The translations under genes were made by a program, and so were the position numbers. The notes beneath the pieces were generated by a model that had not been told where the DNA came from, searched no databases, and saw only the letters and a program-made list of their open reading frames with translations. Of a stretch of DNA of 64,000 bases, positions 39,864-52,040 are shown in pieces; the first letter of the stretch is position 1, and each line of letters opens with the position of its first letter. The stretch spans positions 11,102,157 through 11,166,156 of the forward strand of contig NW_027480429.1 of assembly GCF_051401765.1 (NCBI RefSeq). The letters run 5' to 3'. This stretch comes from Calliopsis andreniformis (lineage: Eukaryota; Arthropoda; Insecta; Hymenoptera; Andrenidae).

Positions 39864-41125
39864 ATACAACAGCTTTTCCATCCTATAACAGGAATAATTG
39901 CAACCCGTGTGAGAGTGATGGTCATTTCTACGTTCCGGGCAACCTAGGCTTCACCCTAGGGCGTTGTTCCACCAGATCGAATAGTTAGGGACTAACAAGT
40001 GAACGCCAGAAGCATAAAATACAATATAAATACAACAGTTTTTCCATCGTATAAATCGAATAATTGCAACCAGTATGAAAGTTATGGTCATTTCTGCTTT
40101 CCGGGCAACCTAGGCTTCACCCTAGGGCGTTGTTCCACCAGATGGAATAGTTAGGCCCTAAGAAGTGAACGCCAGAAGCATAAAATGCGATATAAATACA
40201 ACAGCTTTTCCATCGTATAAAAGGAATAATTGCAAACAGTGTGAAAGTAATGGTCATTTCTACGTTCCGGGCAACCTAGGCTTCACTCTAGGGCGTTGCT
40301 CCACCAGATCAAACAGTTAGGGCCTATGAAGTGGACGCCAGAAGCACAAAATACAATATAAATACAACAGCTTTTCCATCGTATAAAACGAATAATTGCT
40401 ACCAGTGTAAAAGTTATGGTCATTTCTACGTTCCGGGCAACCTAGGCTTCACTCTAGGGCGGTGCTCCACCATATCGAATAGTTACGGCCTTAGAAGCCT
40501 ACGCCTGAAGCATAAAATACAATAAAAATACAACAGTTTTTCCATCGTATAACAGGATTAATTGCAACCAGTTTGAAAGTGATGGTCATTTCTACGTTCC
40601 GGGCAACCTAGACTTCACGCTAGGGCGTTGCTCCACTAGATCGAATAGCTAGGGCCTAAGAAGTCAACACCAGAAGAATAAAATACGAAATAAATACAAC
40701 AGCCTTTACACCGTATAAAACGAATAATTGCAACCTGTGTGAAGGTTATGGTCATTTCTACGTTCCGGGCAACCTAGGCTTCACCCTAGGGCGTTGTTCC
40801 ACCAGATCGAATAGTTAGGGCCTAAGATGTGAACGCCAGAAGCATAAAATACAATATAAATACAACAGTTTTTCCATCGTATAAAACGAATAATTGCAGC
40901 CAGTGTGAAAGTTATGGTCATTTCTACATTCCGAGCAACCTAGGCTTCACTCTAGGGCGTTGCTCCGATAGATTGAATAGTTAGGGCCTTAGAAGTCAAC
41001 GCACGAAGCATAAAATGCAATAAAAGTACAACAGTTTTTCCATCGTATAACAGGATTAATTGCAACCAGTTTGAAAGTGATGGTCATTTCTACGTTCCGG
41101 GCAACCTAGGCTTCACTCTAGGGCG
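39864..41125 (+). repeat. Eighteen-monomer step copy of 36885-38300
   Basis: Positions 39864-40877 match 36885-37898 at an offset of 2979. From 40878 to about 41125 the offset is 2821, because the 158-bp short monomer was removed exactly. Near 41125 the tail switches to gttgttccaccagatcg followed by ggactgag, which resembles 30020-30060. Confidence 0.75.
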
Positions 41126-41698
41126 TTGTTCCACCAGATCGAATAGTTAGGGACTGAGAAGTCAACGCCAGAAGCATAAAATACAATATAAATATAACAG
41201 TTTTTCCATCGTATAAAACGAATAATAGCAACCAGTGTGAAAGTTATGGTCATTTCTACGTTCCGGGCAACCTAGGCTTCACTCTAGGGCGTTGCTCCAC
41301 CAGATCAAACAGTTAGGGCCTTAGAAGTCAACGCCCGAAGCATAAAATACAAAATAAATACAACAGTTTTTCCATTGTATAAAACGAATAATTGCTACCG
41401 GTGTGAAAGTTATGGTCATTTCTACTTTCCGAGCAACCTAGGCTTCACTCTAGGGCGTTGCTCCACCAGATCGAATAGTTAGGGCCTTAGAAGTCAACGC
41501 CCGAAGCATAAAGTACAAAATAAATAGAACAGGTTTTCCATCGTATAAAACGAATAATAGCAACCAGTGTGAAAGTTATGGTCATTTCTACGTTCCGGGC
41601 AACATAGGCTTCACTCTACGGCGATGCTCCACCGGGTCAAACAGTTAGCGCCTTAGAAGTCAACGCCCGAAGCATAAAATACAAAATAAATAGAACGG
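41126..41698 (+). repeat. Transitional monomers
   Basis: About 3.5 monomers related to 30047 onward (gagaagtcaacgcc head, aataatagcaacc core) and then to 31557-31760 (aagtacaaaataaatag, gcgatgctcc, agttagcgcc). They lead into the 3814-bp unit. All are ordinary satellite. Confidence 0.7.
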
Positions 41699-44600
41699 TT
41701 TTTCCATTGTATAAAACGAATAATTGCTGCCAGTGTATAAGTTATGGTCATTTCTACTTCCCGGGCAACCTAGGCTTCACCATAGGGTGTTGTTCCACCA
41801 GATGGAATAGTTAGGCCCTAAGAAGTGAACGGCAGAAGCATAAAATACAATATAAATACAACAGTTTTTCCATCGTAGAAAACGAATAATTGCAACCAGT
41901 GTGAAAGTTATGGTCATTTGTATATTCCGAGCAACCTTGGCTTCACTCTAGGGCGGTGCTCCACCATATCGAATAGCTACGGCCTTAGAAGCCTACGCCT
42001 GAAGCATAAAATACAATATAAATACAACAGTTTTTCCATTGTATAAAACGCAACCAGTGTAAAAGTTATGGTCATTTCTACGTTCCGGGCAACCTAGGCT
42101 TCACCCTAGGGCGTTGTTCCACCAGATCGAATAGTTAGGGCCTAAGATGTGAACGCCAGAAGCATAAAATACAATATAAATACAACAGTTTTTCCATCGT
42201 ATAAAACGAATAATTGCAGCCAGTGTGAAAGTTATGGTCATTTCTACATTCCGAGCAACCTAGGCTTCACTCTAGGGCGTTGCTCCAATAGATTGAATAG
42301 TTAGGGCCTGAGAAGTCAACGCCAGAAGCATAAAATACGATATAAATACAACAGCTTTTCCATCCTATAACAGGAATAATTGCAACCCGTGTGAGAGTGA
42401 TGGTCATTTCCACGTTCCGGGCAACCTAGGCTTCACCCTAGGGCGTTGTTCCACCAGATCGAATAGTTAGGGACTAACAAGTGAACGCCAGAAGTATAAA
42501 ATACAATATAAATACAACAGTTTTTCCATCGTATAAATCGAATAATTGCAACCAGTATGAAAGTTATGGTCATTTCTGCTTTCCGGGCAACCTAGGCTTC
42601 ACCCTAGGGCGTTGTTCCACCAGATGGAATAGTTAGGGCCTAAGAAGTCAACGACAGAAGCATAAAATGCGATATAAATACAACAGATTTTCCATCGTTT
42701 AAAAGGAATAATTGCAAACAGTGTGAAAGTAATGGTCATTTCTACGTTCCGGGCAACCTAGGCTTCACTCTAGGGCGTTGCTCCACCAGATCAAACAGTT
42801 AGGGCCTATGAAGTGAACGCCAGAAGCATAAAATACAATATAAATACAACAGCTTTTCCATCGTATAAAACGAATAATTGCTACCAGTGTAAAAGTTATG
42901 GTCATTTCTACGTTCCGGGCAACCTAGGCTTCACTCTAGGGCGGTGCTCCACCATATCGAATAGTTACGGCCTTAGAAGCCTACGCCTGAAGCATAAAAT
43001 ACAATAAAAATACAACAGTTTTTCCACCGTATAACAGGATTAATTGCAACCAGTTTGAAAGTGATGGTCATTTCTACGTTCCGGGCAACCTAGACTTCAC
43101 TCTAGGGCGTTGCTCCACTAGATCGAATAGCTAGGGCCTAAGAAGTCAACACCACAAGAATAAAATACAAAATAAATGCAACAGCCTTTACACCGTATAA
43201 AACGAATAATTGCAACCTGTGTGAAGGTTATGGTCATATCTACGTTCCGGGCAACCTAGGCTTCACTGTAGGGCGTTGCTCCACCAGATAGAAGTGTTAG
43301 GGCCTAAGAAGTCAACGCCCGAAGCATAAAATACATTATAAATACAACAGTTTTTCCATCGTATCAAACGAATAATTGCAACCATTATGAAACTTATGGT
43401 CATTTCTACGTTCCGAGCAACCTACGCTTCACTCTATGGCGTTCTTCCACCACTTCGAATAGCTACGGCCTCAGAAGTCAACGCCTGAAGCATAAAATAC
43501 AATAAAAATGCAACAACAGTCTTTCCATCCTATAACAGGAATAATTGCAACCCGTGTGAAAGTGATGGTCATTTCTAGGTTCCGGGCAGCCTAGGCTTCA
43601 CCCTAGGGCGTTGTTCCACCAGATCGAATAGTTAGGGCCTAACAAGTGAACGCCAGAAGCATAAAATACAATATAAATACAACAGTTTTTCCATCGTATA
43701 AAACGAATAATTGCAACCAGTGTGAAAGTAATGGTCATTTCTGCATTCCGAGCAACCTAGGCTTCACTCTAGGGCGTTGCACCAACAGATTGAATAGCTA
43801 CGGCCTTAGAAGTCAACGCCAGGAGCATAAAATACAATATAAGTACAACCGCTTTTCCATCGTATAAAATGAATAATTGCAAAACACTGTGCAAGTAATG
43901 GTCATTTCTACGTTCCGGGCAACCTAGGCTTCACTCTAGGGCGTTGCTCCACCAGATCGAATAGCTAGGGACTTAGAATTCAATGCCAGGAGCATAAAAT
44001 GCAATATAAATAGAACAGCTTTTCCATCGTTTACAACGAATAATAGCAACCAGTGTGAACGTTATGGCCATTTCTACGTTCCGGGCAACCTAGGCTTCAC
44101 TCTGGGGCGTTGCTCCACCAGATCGAATAGTAAGGGCCTTAGAAGTCAACGCCCGAAGCATAAAATGCAATAAAGATGCAAGTGTTTTTCCATCGCATAA
44201 CAGGAATAATTACCACCAGTGTGAAGGTAATGGTATGGTCTACGTTCCGGGCAACCTAGGCTTCACTCTAGGGCGGTGCTCCACCAGAACAAATAGTTAG
44301 GGCCTAAGAAGTCAACGCCAGAAGAATAAAATACGATATAAGTACAACAGTTTTTCCATCGTATAAAATGAATGATTGCGAACATTGTGAAAGTAATGGT
44401 CATTTCAGCGTGCCTGGCAACCTACGCGTCACTCTAGGGCGTTGCTGCTCCTAACCTGATAGCTACGGCGTTAGAAGTTAACGCCGGAAGCATAAAATAC
44501 AATATAAATATAACAGCTTCGCCACCGTATAAAATGAATAATTGCAAACAGTGTGAAGGTAATGGTCATTTCTACATTCCGAGCAACCTAGGATTCACTC

Positions 44601-45512
44601 TAGGGCGTTGTTCCACCAGACGGAATAGTTAGGGCCTAAGAAGTCAACGCCAGGAGCATAAAAAACGATATAAATACAACAGCTTTTCCATCGTATAAAA
44701 CGAATAATTGCAACCAGTGTGGAAGTTATGGTCATTTCTACGTTCCGGGCAACCTAGGCTTCACTCTAGGGCGGTGCTCCAGCAAATCGAGTAGCTAGGG
44801 CCTTAGAAGTCAGCGCCAGAAGCATAAAATACAATAAAGATGCAAAAGCTTTTCCATCGTATAACAGGAATAACTGCAAACAGTATGAAAGTACTTGTCA
44901 TTTCTACGTTCCGGGTAACCTAGGTTTGACTCTAGGGCGTTGCTCCACCAGATCGAATAGCTAGGGCATTAGAAGTCCACGCCTGAAGCATTAAATACAA
45001 AATAAATGGAACAGTTTTTCCATTGTATAAAACGAATAATTGCTACCAGTGTGAAAGTTATGGTCAGTTCTACGTTCCGCGCAACCTGGGGTTTACTCTA
45101 GGGCGTTGTTCCACCAGATGGAATAGTTAGGGCCTAAGAAGTGAACGCCAGAAGCATAAAATGCAATAAAAATACAACAGTCTTTCCATCCTATAACAGG
45201 AATAATTGCAATCCGTGTGAAAGTGATGGTCATTTGTACGTTCCAGGCAACCTAGGCTTCACTCTAGGGCGTTGCTCCACCAGATCGAATTGTTAGGGCC
45301 AAAGAAGTCAACGCCCGAAGCATAAAATACAAAATAAATAGAACAGTTTTTCCATCGTATAAAAGGAATAATTGCAAACAGTGTGAAAGTAATGGTCATT
45401 TATACGTTCCGGGCAACCTAGGCTTCACCCTAGGGCGTTGCTCCACCAGATCAAACAGTTAGGGCCTTAGAAGTCAACGCCCGAAGCATAAAATACAAAA
45501 TAAATAGAACAG
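41699..45512 (+). repeat. 3814-bp higher-order unit, copy 1 (23 monomers)
   Basis: This unit is followed directly by a second copy at 45513-49356 with no bridge. I counted about 16 single-base differences, near 99.6% identity, for example gggtgt versus gggcgt at 41788 and the head tatgaagtg versus tattaagtg. It contains the short monomer at 41982, the caacaacag insertion monomer near 43511 and unusual tails such as gcgtcactc and gctgctcctaacc. The junction lies at monomer offset about 50. Confidence 0.92.
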
Positions 45513-48500
45513 TTTTTCCATTGTATAAAACGAATAATTGCTGCCAGTGTATAAGTTATGGTCATTTCTACTTCCCGGGCAACCTAGGCTTCACCATAGG
45601 GCGTTGTTCCACCAGATGGAATAGTTAGGCCCTAAGAAGTGAACGGCAGAAGCATAAAATACAATATAAATACAACAGTTTTTCCATCGTAGAAAACGAA
45701 TAATTGCAACCAGTGTGAAAGTTATGGTCATTTGTATATTCCGAGCAACCTTGGCTTCACTCTAGGGCGGTGCTCCACCATATCGAATAGCTACGGCCTT
45801 AGAAGCCTACGCCTGAAGCATAAAATACAATATAAATACAACAGTTTTTCCATTGTATAAAACGCAACCAGTGTAAAAGTTATGGTCATTTCTACGTTCC
45901 GGGCAACCTAGGCTTCACCCTAGGGCGTTGTTCCACCAGATCGAATAGTTAGGGCCTAAGATGTGAACGCCAGAAGCATAAAATACAATATAAATACAAC
46001 AGTTTTTCCATCGTATAAAACGAATAATTGCAGCCAGTGTGAAAGTTATGGTCATTTCTACATTCCGAGCAACCTAGGCTTCACTCTAGGGCGTTGCTCC
46101 AATAGATTGAATAGTTAGGGCCTGAGAAGTCAACGCCAGAAGCATAAAATACGATATAAATACAACAGCTTTTCCATCCTATAACAGGAATAATTGCAAC
46201 CCGTGTGAGAGTGATGGTCATTTCCACGTTCCGGGCAACCTAGGCTTCACCCTAGGGCGTTGTTCCACCAGATCGAATAGTTAGGGACTAACAAGTGAAC
46301 GCCAGAAGTATAAAATACAATATAAATACAACAGTTTTTCCATCGTATAAATCGAATAATTGCAACCAGTATGAAAGTTATGGTCATTTCTGCTTTCCGG
46401 GCAACCTAGGCTTCACCCTAGGGCGTTGTTCCACCAGATGGAATAGTTAGGGCCTAAGAAGTCAACGACAGAAGCATAAAATGCGATATAAATACAACAG
46501 ATTTTCCATCGTTTAAAAGGAATAATTGCAAACAGTGTGAAAGTAATGGTCATTTCTACGTTCCGGGCAACCTAGGCTTCACTCTAGGGCGTTGCTCCAC
46601 CAGATCAAACAGTTAGGGCCTATTAAGTGAACGCCAGAAGCATAAAATACAATATAAATACAACAGCTTTTCCATCGTATAAAACGAATAATTGCTACCA
46701 GTGTAAAAGTTATGGTCATTTCTACGTTCCGGGCAACCTAGGCTTCACTCTAGGGCGGTGCTCCACCATATCGAATAGTTACGGCCTTAGAAGCCTACGC
46801 CTGAAGCATAGAATACAATAAAAATACAACAGTTTTTCCACCGTATAACAGGATTAATTGCAACCAGTTTGAAAGTGACGGTCATTTCTACGTTCCGGGC
46901 AACCTAGACTTCACTCTAGGGCGTTGCTCCACTAGATCGAATAGCTAGGGCCTAAGAAGTCAACACCAGAAGAATAAAATACAAAATAAATGCAACAGCC
47001 TTTACACCGTATAAAACGAATAATTGCAACCTGTGTGAAGGTTATGGTCATCTCTACGTTCCGGGCAATCTAGGCTTCACTGTAGGGCGTTGCTCCACCA
47101 GATAGAAGTGTTAGGGCCTAAGAAGTCAACGCCCGAAGCATAAAATACATTATAAATACAACAGTTTTTCCATCGTATCAAACGAATAATTGCAACCATT
47201 ATGAAACTTATGGTCATTTCTACGTTCCGAGCAACCTACGCTTCACTCTATGGCGTTCTTCCACCACTTCGAATAGCTACGTCCTCAGAAGTCAACGCCT
47301 GAAGCATAAAATACAATAAAAATGCAACAACAGTCTTTCCATCCTATAACAGGAATAATTGCAACCCGTGTGAAAGTGATGGTCATTTCTACGTTCCGGG
47401 CAGCCTAGGCTTCACCCTAGGGCGTTGTTCCACCAGATCGAATAGTTAGGGCCTAACAAGTGAACGCCAGAAGCATAAAATACAATATAAATACAACAGT
47501 TTTTCCATCGTATAAAACGAATAATTGCAACCAGTGTGAAAGTAATGGTCATTTCTGCATTCCGAGCAACCTAGGCTTCACTCTAGGGCGTTGCACCAAC
47601 AGATTGAATAGCTGCGGCCTTAGAAGTCAACGCCAGGAGCATAAAATACAATATAAATACAACCGCTTTTCCATCGTATAAAATGAATAATTGCAAAACA
47701 CTGTGCAAGTAATGGTCATTTCTACGTTCCGGGCAACCTAGGCTTCACTCTAGGGCGTTGCTCCACCAGATCGAATAGCTAGGGACTTAGAATTCAATGC
47801 CAGGAGCATAAAATGCAATATAAATAGAACAGCTTTTCCATCGTTTACAACGAATAATAGCAACCAGTGTGAACGTTATGGGCATTTCTACGTTCCGGGC
47901 AACCTAGGCTTCACTCTGGGGCGTTGCTCCACCAGATCGAATAGTAAGGGCCTTAGAAGTCAACGCCCGAAGCATAAAATGCAATAAAGATGCAAGTGTT
48001 TTTCCATCGCATAACAGGAATAATTACCACCAGTGTGAAGGTAATGGTATGGTCTACGTTCCGGGCAACCTAGGCTTCACTCTAGGGCGGTGCTCCACCA
48101 GAACAAATAGTTAGGGCCTAAGAAGTCAACGCCAGAAGAATAAAATACGATATAAGTACAACAGTTTTTCCATCGTATAAAATGAATGATTGCGAACATT
48201 GTGAAAGTAATGGTCATTTCAGCGTGCCTGGCAACCTACGCGTCACTCTAGGGCGTTGCTGCTCCTAACCTGATAGCTACGGCGTTAGAAGTTAACGCCG
48301 GAAGCATAAAATACAATATAAATATAACAGCTTCGCCATCGTATAAAATGAATAATTGCAAACAGTGTGAAGGTAATGGTCATTTCTACATTCCGAGCAA
48401 CCTAGGATTCACTCTAGGGCGTTGTTCCACCAGATGGAATAGTTAGGGCCTAAGAGGTCAACGCCAGGAGCATAAAAAACGATATAAATACAACAGCTTT

Positions 48501-49356
48501 TCCATCGTATAAAACGAATAATTGCAACCAGTGTGGAAGTTATGGTCATTTCTACGTTCCGGGCAACCTAGGCTTCACTCTAGGGCGGTGCTCCAGCAAA
48601 TCGAGTAGCTAGGGCCTTAGAAGTCAGCGCCAGAAGCATAAAATACAATAAAGATGCAAAAGCTTTTCCATCGTATAACAGGAATAACTGCAAACAGTAT
48701 GAAAGTACTTGTCATTTCTACGTTCCGGGTAACCTAGGTTTGACTCTAGGGCGTTGCTCCACCAGATCGAATAGCTAGGGCATTAGAAGTCCACGCCTGA
48801 AGCATTAAATACAAAATAAATGGAACAGTTTTTCCATTGTATAAAACGAATAATTGCTACCAGTGTGAAAGTTATGGTCAGTTCTACGTTCCGCGCAACC
48901 TGGGGTTTACTCTAGGGCGTTGTTCCACCAGATGGAATAGTTAGGGCCTAAGAAGTGAACGCCAGAAGCATAAAATGCAATAAAAATACAACAGTCTTTC
49001 CATCCTATAACAGGAATAATTGCAATCCGTGTGAAAGTGATGGTCATTTGTACGTTCCAGGCAACCTAGGCTTCACTCTAGGGCGTTGCTCCACCAGATC
49101 GAATTGTTAGGGCCAAAGAAGTCAACGCCCGAAGCATAAAATACAAAATAAATAGAACAGTTTTTCCATCGTATAAAAGGAATAATTGCAAACAGTGTGA
49201 AAGTAATGGTCATTTATACGTTCCGGGCAACCTAGGCTTCACCCTAGGGCGTTGCTCCACCAGATCAAACAGTTAGGGCCTTAGAAGTCAACGCCCGAAG
49301 CATAAAATACAAAATAAATAGAACAGTTTTTCCATTGTATAAAACGAATAATTGCT
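45513..49356 (+). repeat. 3814-bp higher-order unit, copy 2
   Basis: This is the direct second copy of 41699-45512, matching until gctacc (49357) replaces gctgcc (45543). Its right part, 46858-49740 including flank, recurs at 59641-63021. The two copies have accumulated point differences, so this duplication is older than the 3819-bp one at 10.4-17.8 kb. Confidence 0.92.
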
Positions 49357-49986
49357 ACCAGTGTAAAAGTTATGGTCATTTCTACGTTCCGGGCAACCTA
49401 GGCTTCATTCTAGGGCGGTGCTCCACCATATCGAATAGCTACGGCCTTAGAAGCCTACGCCTGAAGCATAAAATACAATAAAAATACAACGGTCTTTTCA
49501 TCGTATAACAGGAATAATTGCAACAAGCGTGAAAGTAATGATCATTTCGGCGTTTCGGGCATCCTAGACTTAACTCTGAGGCATTGCTCCACCAGATCGA
49601 ATAGTTAGGGCCTAAGAAGTCAACGCCAGAAGCATAAAATGTATTATAAATACAACAGTTTTTCCATTGTATAAAACGAATAATTGCTACCAGTGTAAAA
49701 GTTATGGTCATTTCTACGTTCCGGGCAACCTAGGCTTCACCCTAGGGCGTTGTTCCACCAGATCGAATAGTTAGGGCCTAAGAAGTGAACGACAGAAGCA
49801 TATAATGCAATAAAAATACAACAGCCTTTCCATCCTATAACAGGAATAATTGCAACCCGTGTGAAAGTGATGATCATTTCTACGTTCCAGGCAACCTAGG
49901 CTTCCCTCTAGGGCGTTGCTCCACCAGATCGAATTGTTAGGGCCAAAGAAGTCAACGCCCGAAGCATAAAATACAAAATAAATAGA
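49357..49986 (+). repeat. Monomers flanking the 3814-bp pair
   Basis: About four monomers, including the divergent monomer at 49444. The part up to 49740 matches up to 63021 at an offset of 13281. The monomer from about 49775 (gaacgacagaagcatataatg, tgatgatcatttc) has relatives near 51770 and 57905. Confidence 0.7.
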
Positions 49987-51399
49987 ACAGTTTTTCCATC
50001 GTATAAAAGGAATAATTGCAAACAGTGTGAAAGTAATGGTCATTTCTACGTTCCGGGCAACCGAGGCTTCACTCTAGGGCGTTGCTCCACCAGATGAAAC
50101 AGGTAGGGCCTTAGAAGACAACGCCCGAAGCATAAAATACAAAATAAATAGAACAGTTTTTCCATTGTATAAAACGAATAATTGCTACCAGTGTAAAAGT
50201 TATGGTCATTTCTGCTTTCCGGGCAACCTAGGGTTCACCCTAGGGCGTTGTTCCACCAGATGGAATAGTTAGGGCCTAAGAAGTCAGCGCCAGAACCATA
50301 AAATACGATATAACTACAACAGCTTTTCCATCGTATAAAACAAATAATAGCAACCAGTTTGATAGTGATGGTCATTTCTACGTACCGGGCAACCTGGGCT
50401 TCACTCTAGGGCGTTGCTGCACCAGATCGAATAGTTATGGCCTTAGAAGTCAACGCCCGAAGCATAAAGTATAAAATAAATGGAACAGTTTTTCCATCGT
50501 ATAAAACGAATAATTGCTACCAGTGTGAAAGTTATGGTCATTTCTACTTTCCGGGCAACCTAGATTTCACCCTAGGGCGTTATTCCACCAGATGGAATAG
50601 TTAGGGCCTAAGAAGTCAACGCCAGAAGCATAAAATACGATATAAATACAACAGCTTTTCCATCGTATGAAACGAATAATTGCAACCAGTGTGAAAGTTA
50701 TGGTCATTTCTACGTTCCGGGCAACCTAGGCTTCCCCCTAAGGCGTTGCACCAACAGATTGCATAGTTAGGGCCTTAGAAGACAATGCCCGAAGCATAAA
50801 ATGCAATAAAAATACAACAGCTTTTCCATCCTATAACAGGAATAATTGCAACCCGTGTGAGAGTGATGGTCATTTCTACGTTCCGGGCAACCTAGGCTTC
50901 ACCTAGGGCGTTGTTCCACCAGATCGTATAGTTAGGGACTAACAAGTGAACGCCAGAAGCATAAAATACAATATAAATACAACAGTTTTTCCATCGTATA
51001 AATCGAATAATTGCAACCAGTGTGAAAGTAATGGTCTTTTCTACGTTCCGGGCAGCCTAGGATTCACTCTAAGGCGTTGCTCGACTAGATCGAATAGCTA
51101 GGGCCTTAGAAGTCAACGCCAGAAGCATAAAATACGATATAGATACAACAGCTTTTCCATCTTATAAAAGGAATAATTGCAAACAGTGTGAAAGTAATGG
51201 TCATTTCTACGTTCCGGGCAACCTAGGCTTCACTCTAGGGTGTTGCTCCAACAGATTGAATAGTTAGGGCCTTAGAAGTCAACGCCCGAAGCATAAAATA
51301 CAAAATAAATAGAACAGTTTTTCCATTGTTTAAAACGAATAATTGCTACCAGTGTAAAAGTTATGGTGATTCCTACGTTCCGGGCAACCTAGGCTTCAC
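49987..51399 (+). repeat. Block paralogous to 54301-55879
   Basis: Positions 49987-50820 match 54301-55134 (offset 4314). Positions 50821-51399 match 55301-55879 (offset 4480). The copies differ by exactly one monomer at 55135-55300, and the breakpoint falls right after acag at monomer offset 49. Private words are gatgaaacaggtagg, gaagacaacgcc and cttcacctaggg (one base short). Confidence 0.85.
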
Positions 51400-52040
51400 C
51401 CTAGGGCGTTGTTCCACAAGATCGAATAGTTAGGGCCTAAGAGGTGAACGCCAGAAGCATAAAATGCAATAAAAATACAACAGTCTTTCCATCCTATAAC
51501 AGTAATAATTGCAATCCGTGTGAAAGTGATGGTCATTTGTACGTTCCAGGCAACCTAGGCTTCACTCTAGGGCGGTGCTCCACCATATCGAATAGCTACG
51601 GCCTTAGAAGCCTACGCCTGAAGCATAAAATACAATATAAATACAACAGTTTTTCCATCGTATAAAACGAATAATTGCAACCTGTGTGAAGGTTATGGTC
51701 ATATCTACGTTCCGGGCAACCTAGGCTTCACTGTAGGGCGTTGCTCCACCAGATCGAATGGTTAGGGCCTAAGAAGTGAACGCAAGAAGCATAAAATGCA
51801 ATAAAGATACAACAGCCTTTCCATCCTATAACAGGAATAATTGCAACCCGTGTGAAAGTGATGGTCATTTCTACGTTCCAGGCAACCTAGGCTTCCCTCT
51901 AGGGCGTTGCTCCACCAGATCGAATTGTTAGGGCCAAAGAAGTCAACGCCCGAAGCATAAAATACAAAATAAATAGAACAGTTTTTCCATCGTATAATAG
52001 GAATAATTGCAAACAGTGTGAAAGTAATGGTCATTTCTAC
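51400..52040 (+). repeat. Monomers absent from the second copy
   Basis: About four monomers lie between the two aligned pieces here. The corresponding point in the second copy (55880) jumps straight to sequence resembling 52050 onward. They include a hybrid with the divergent gcctacgcctg head at 51604 and a monomer with the short head gaacgcaagaagc. Confidence 0.65.
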
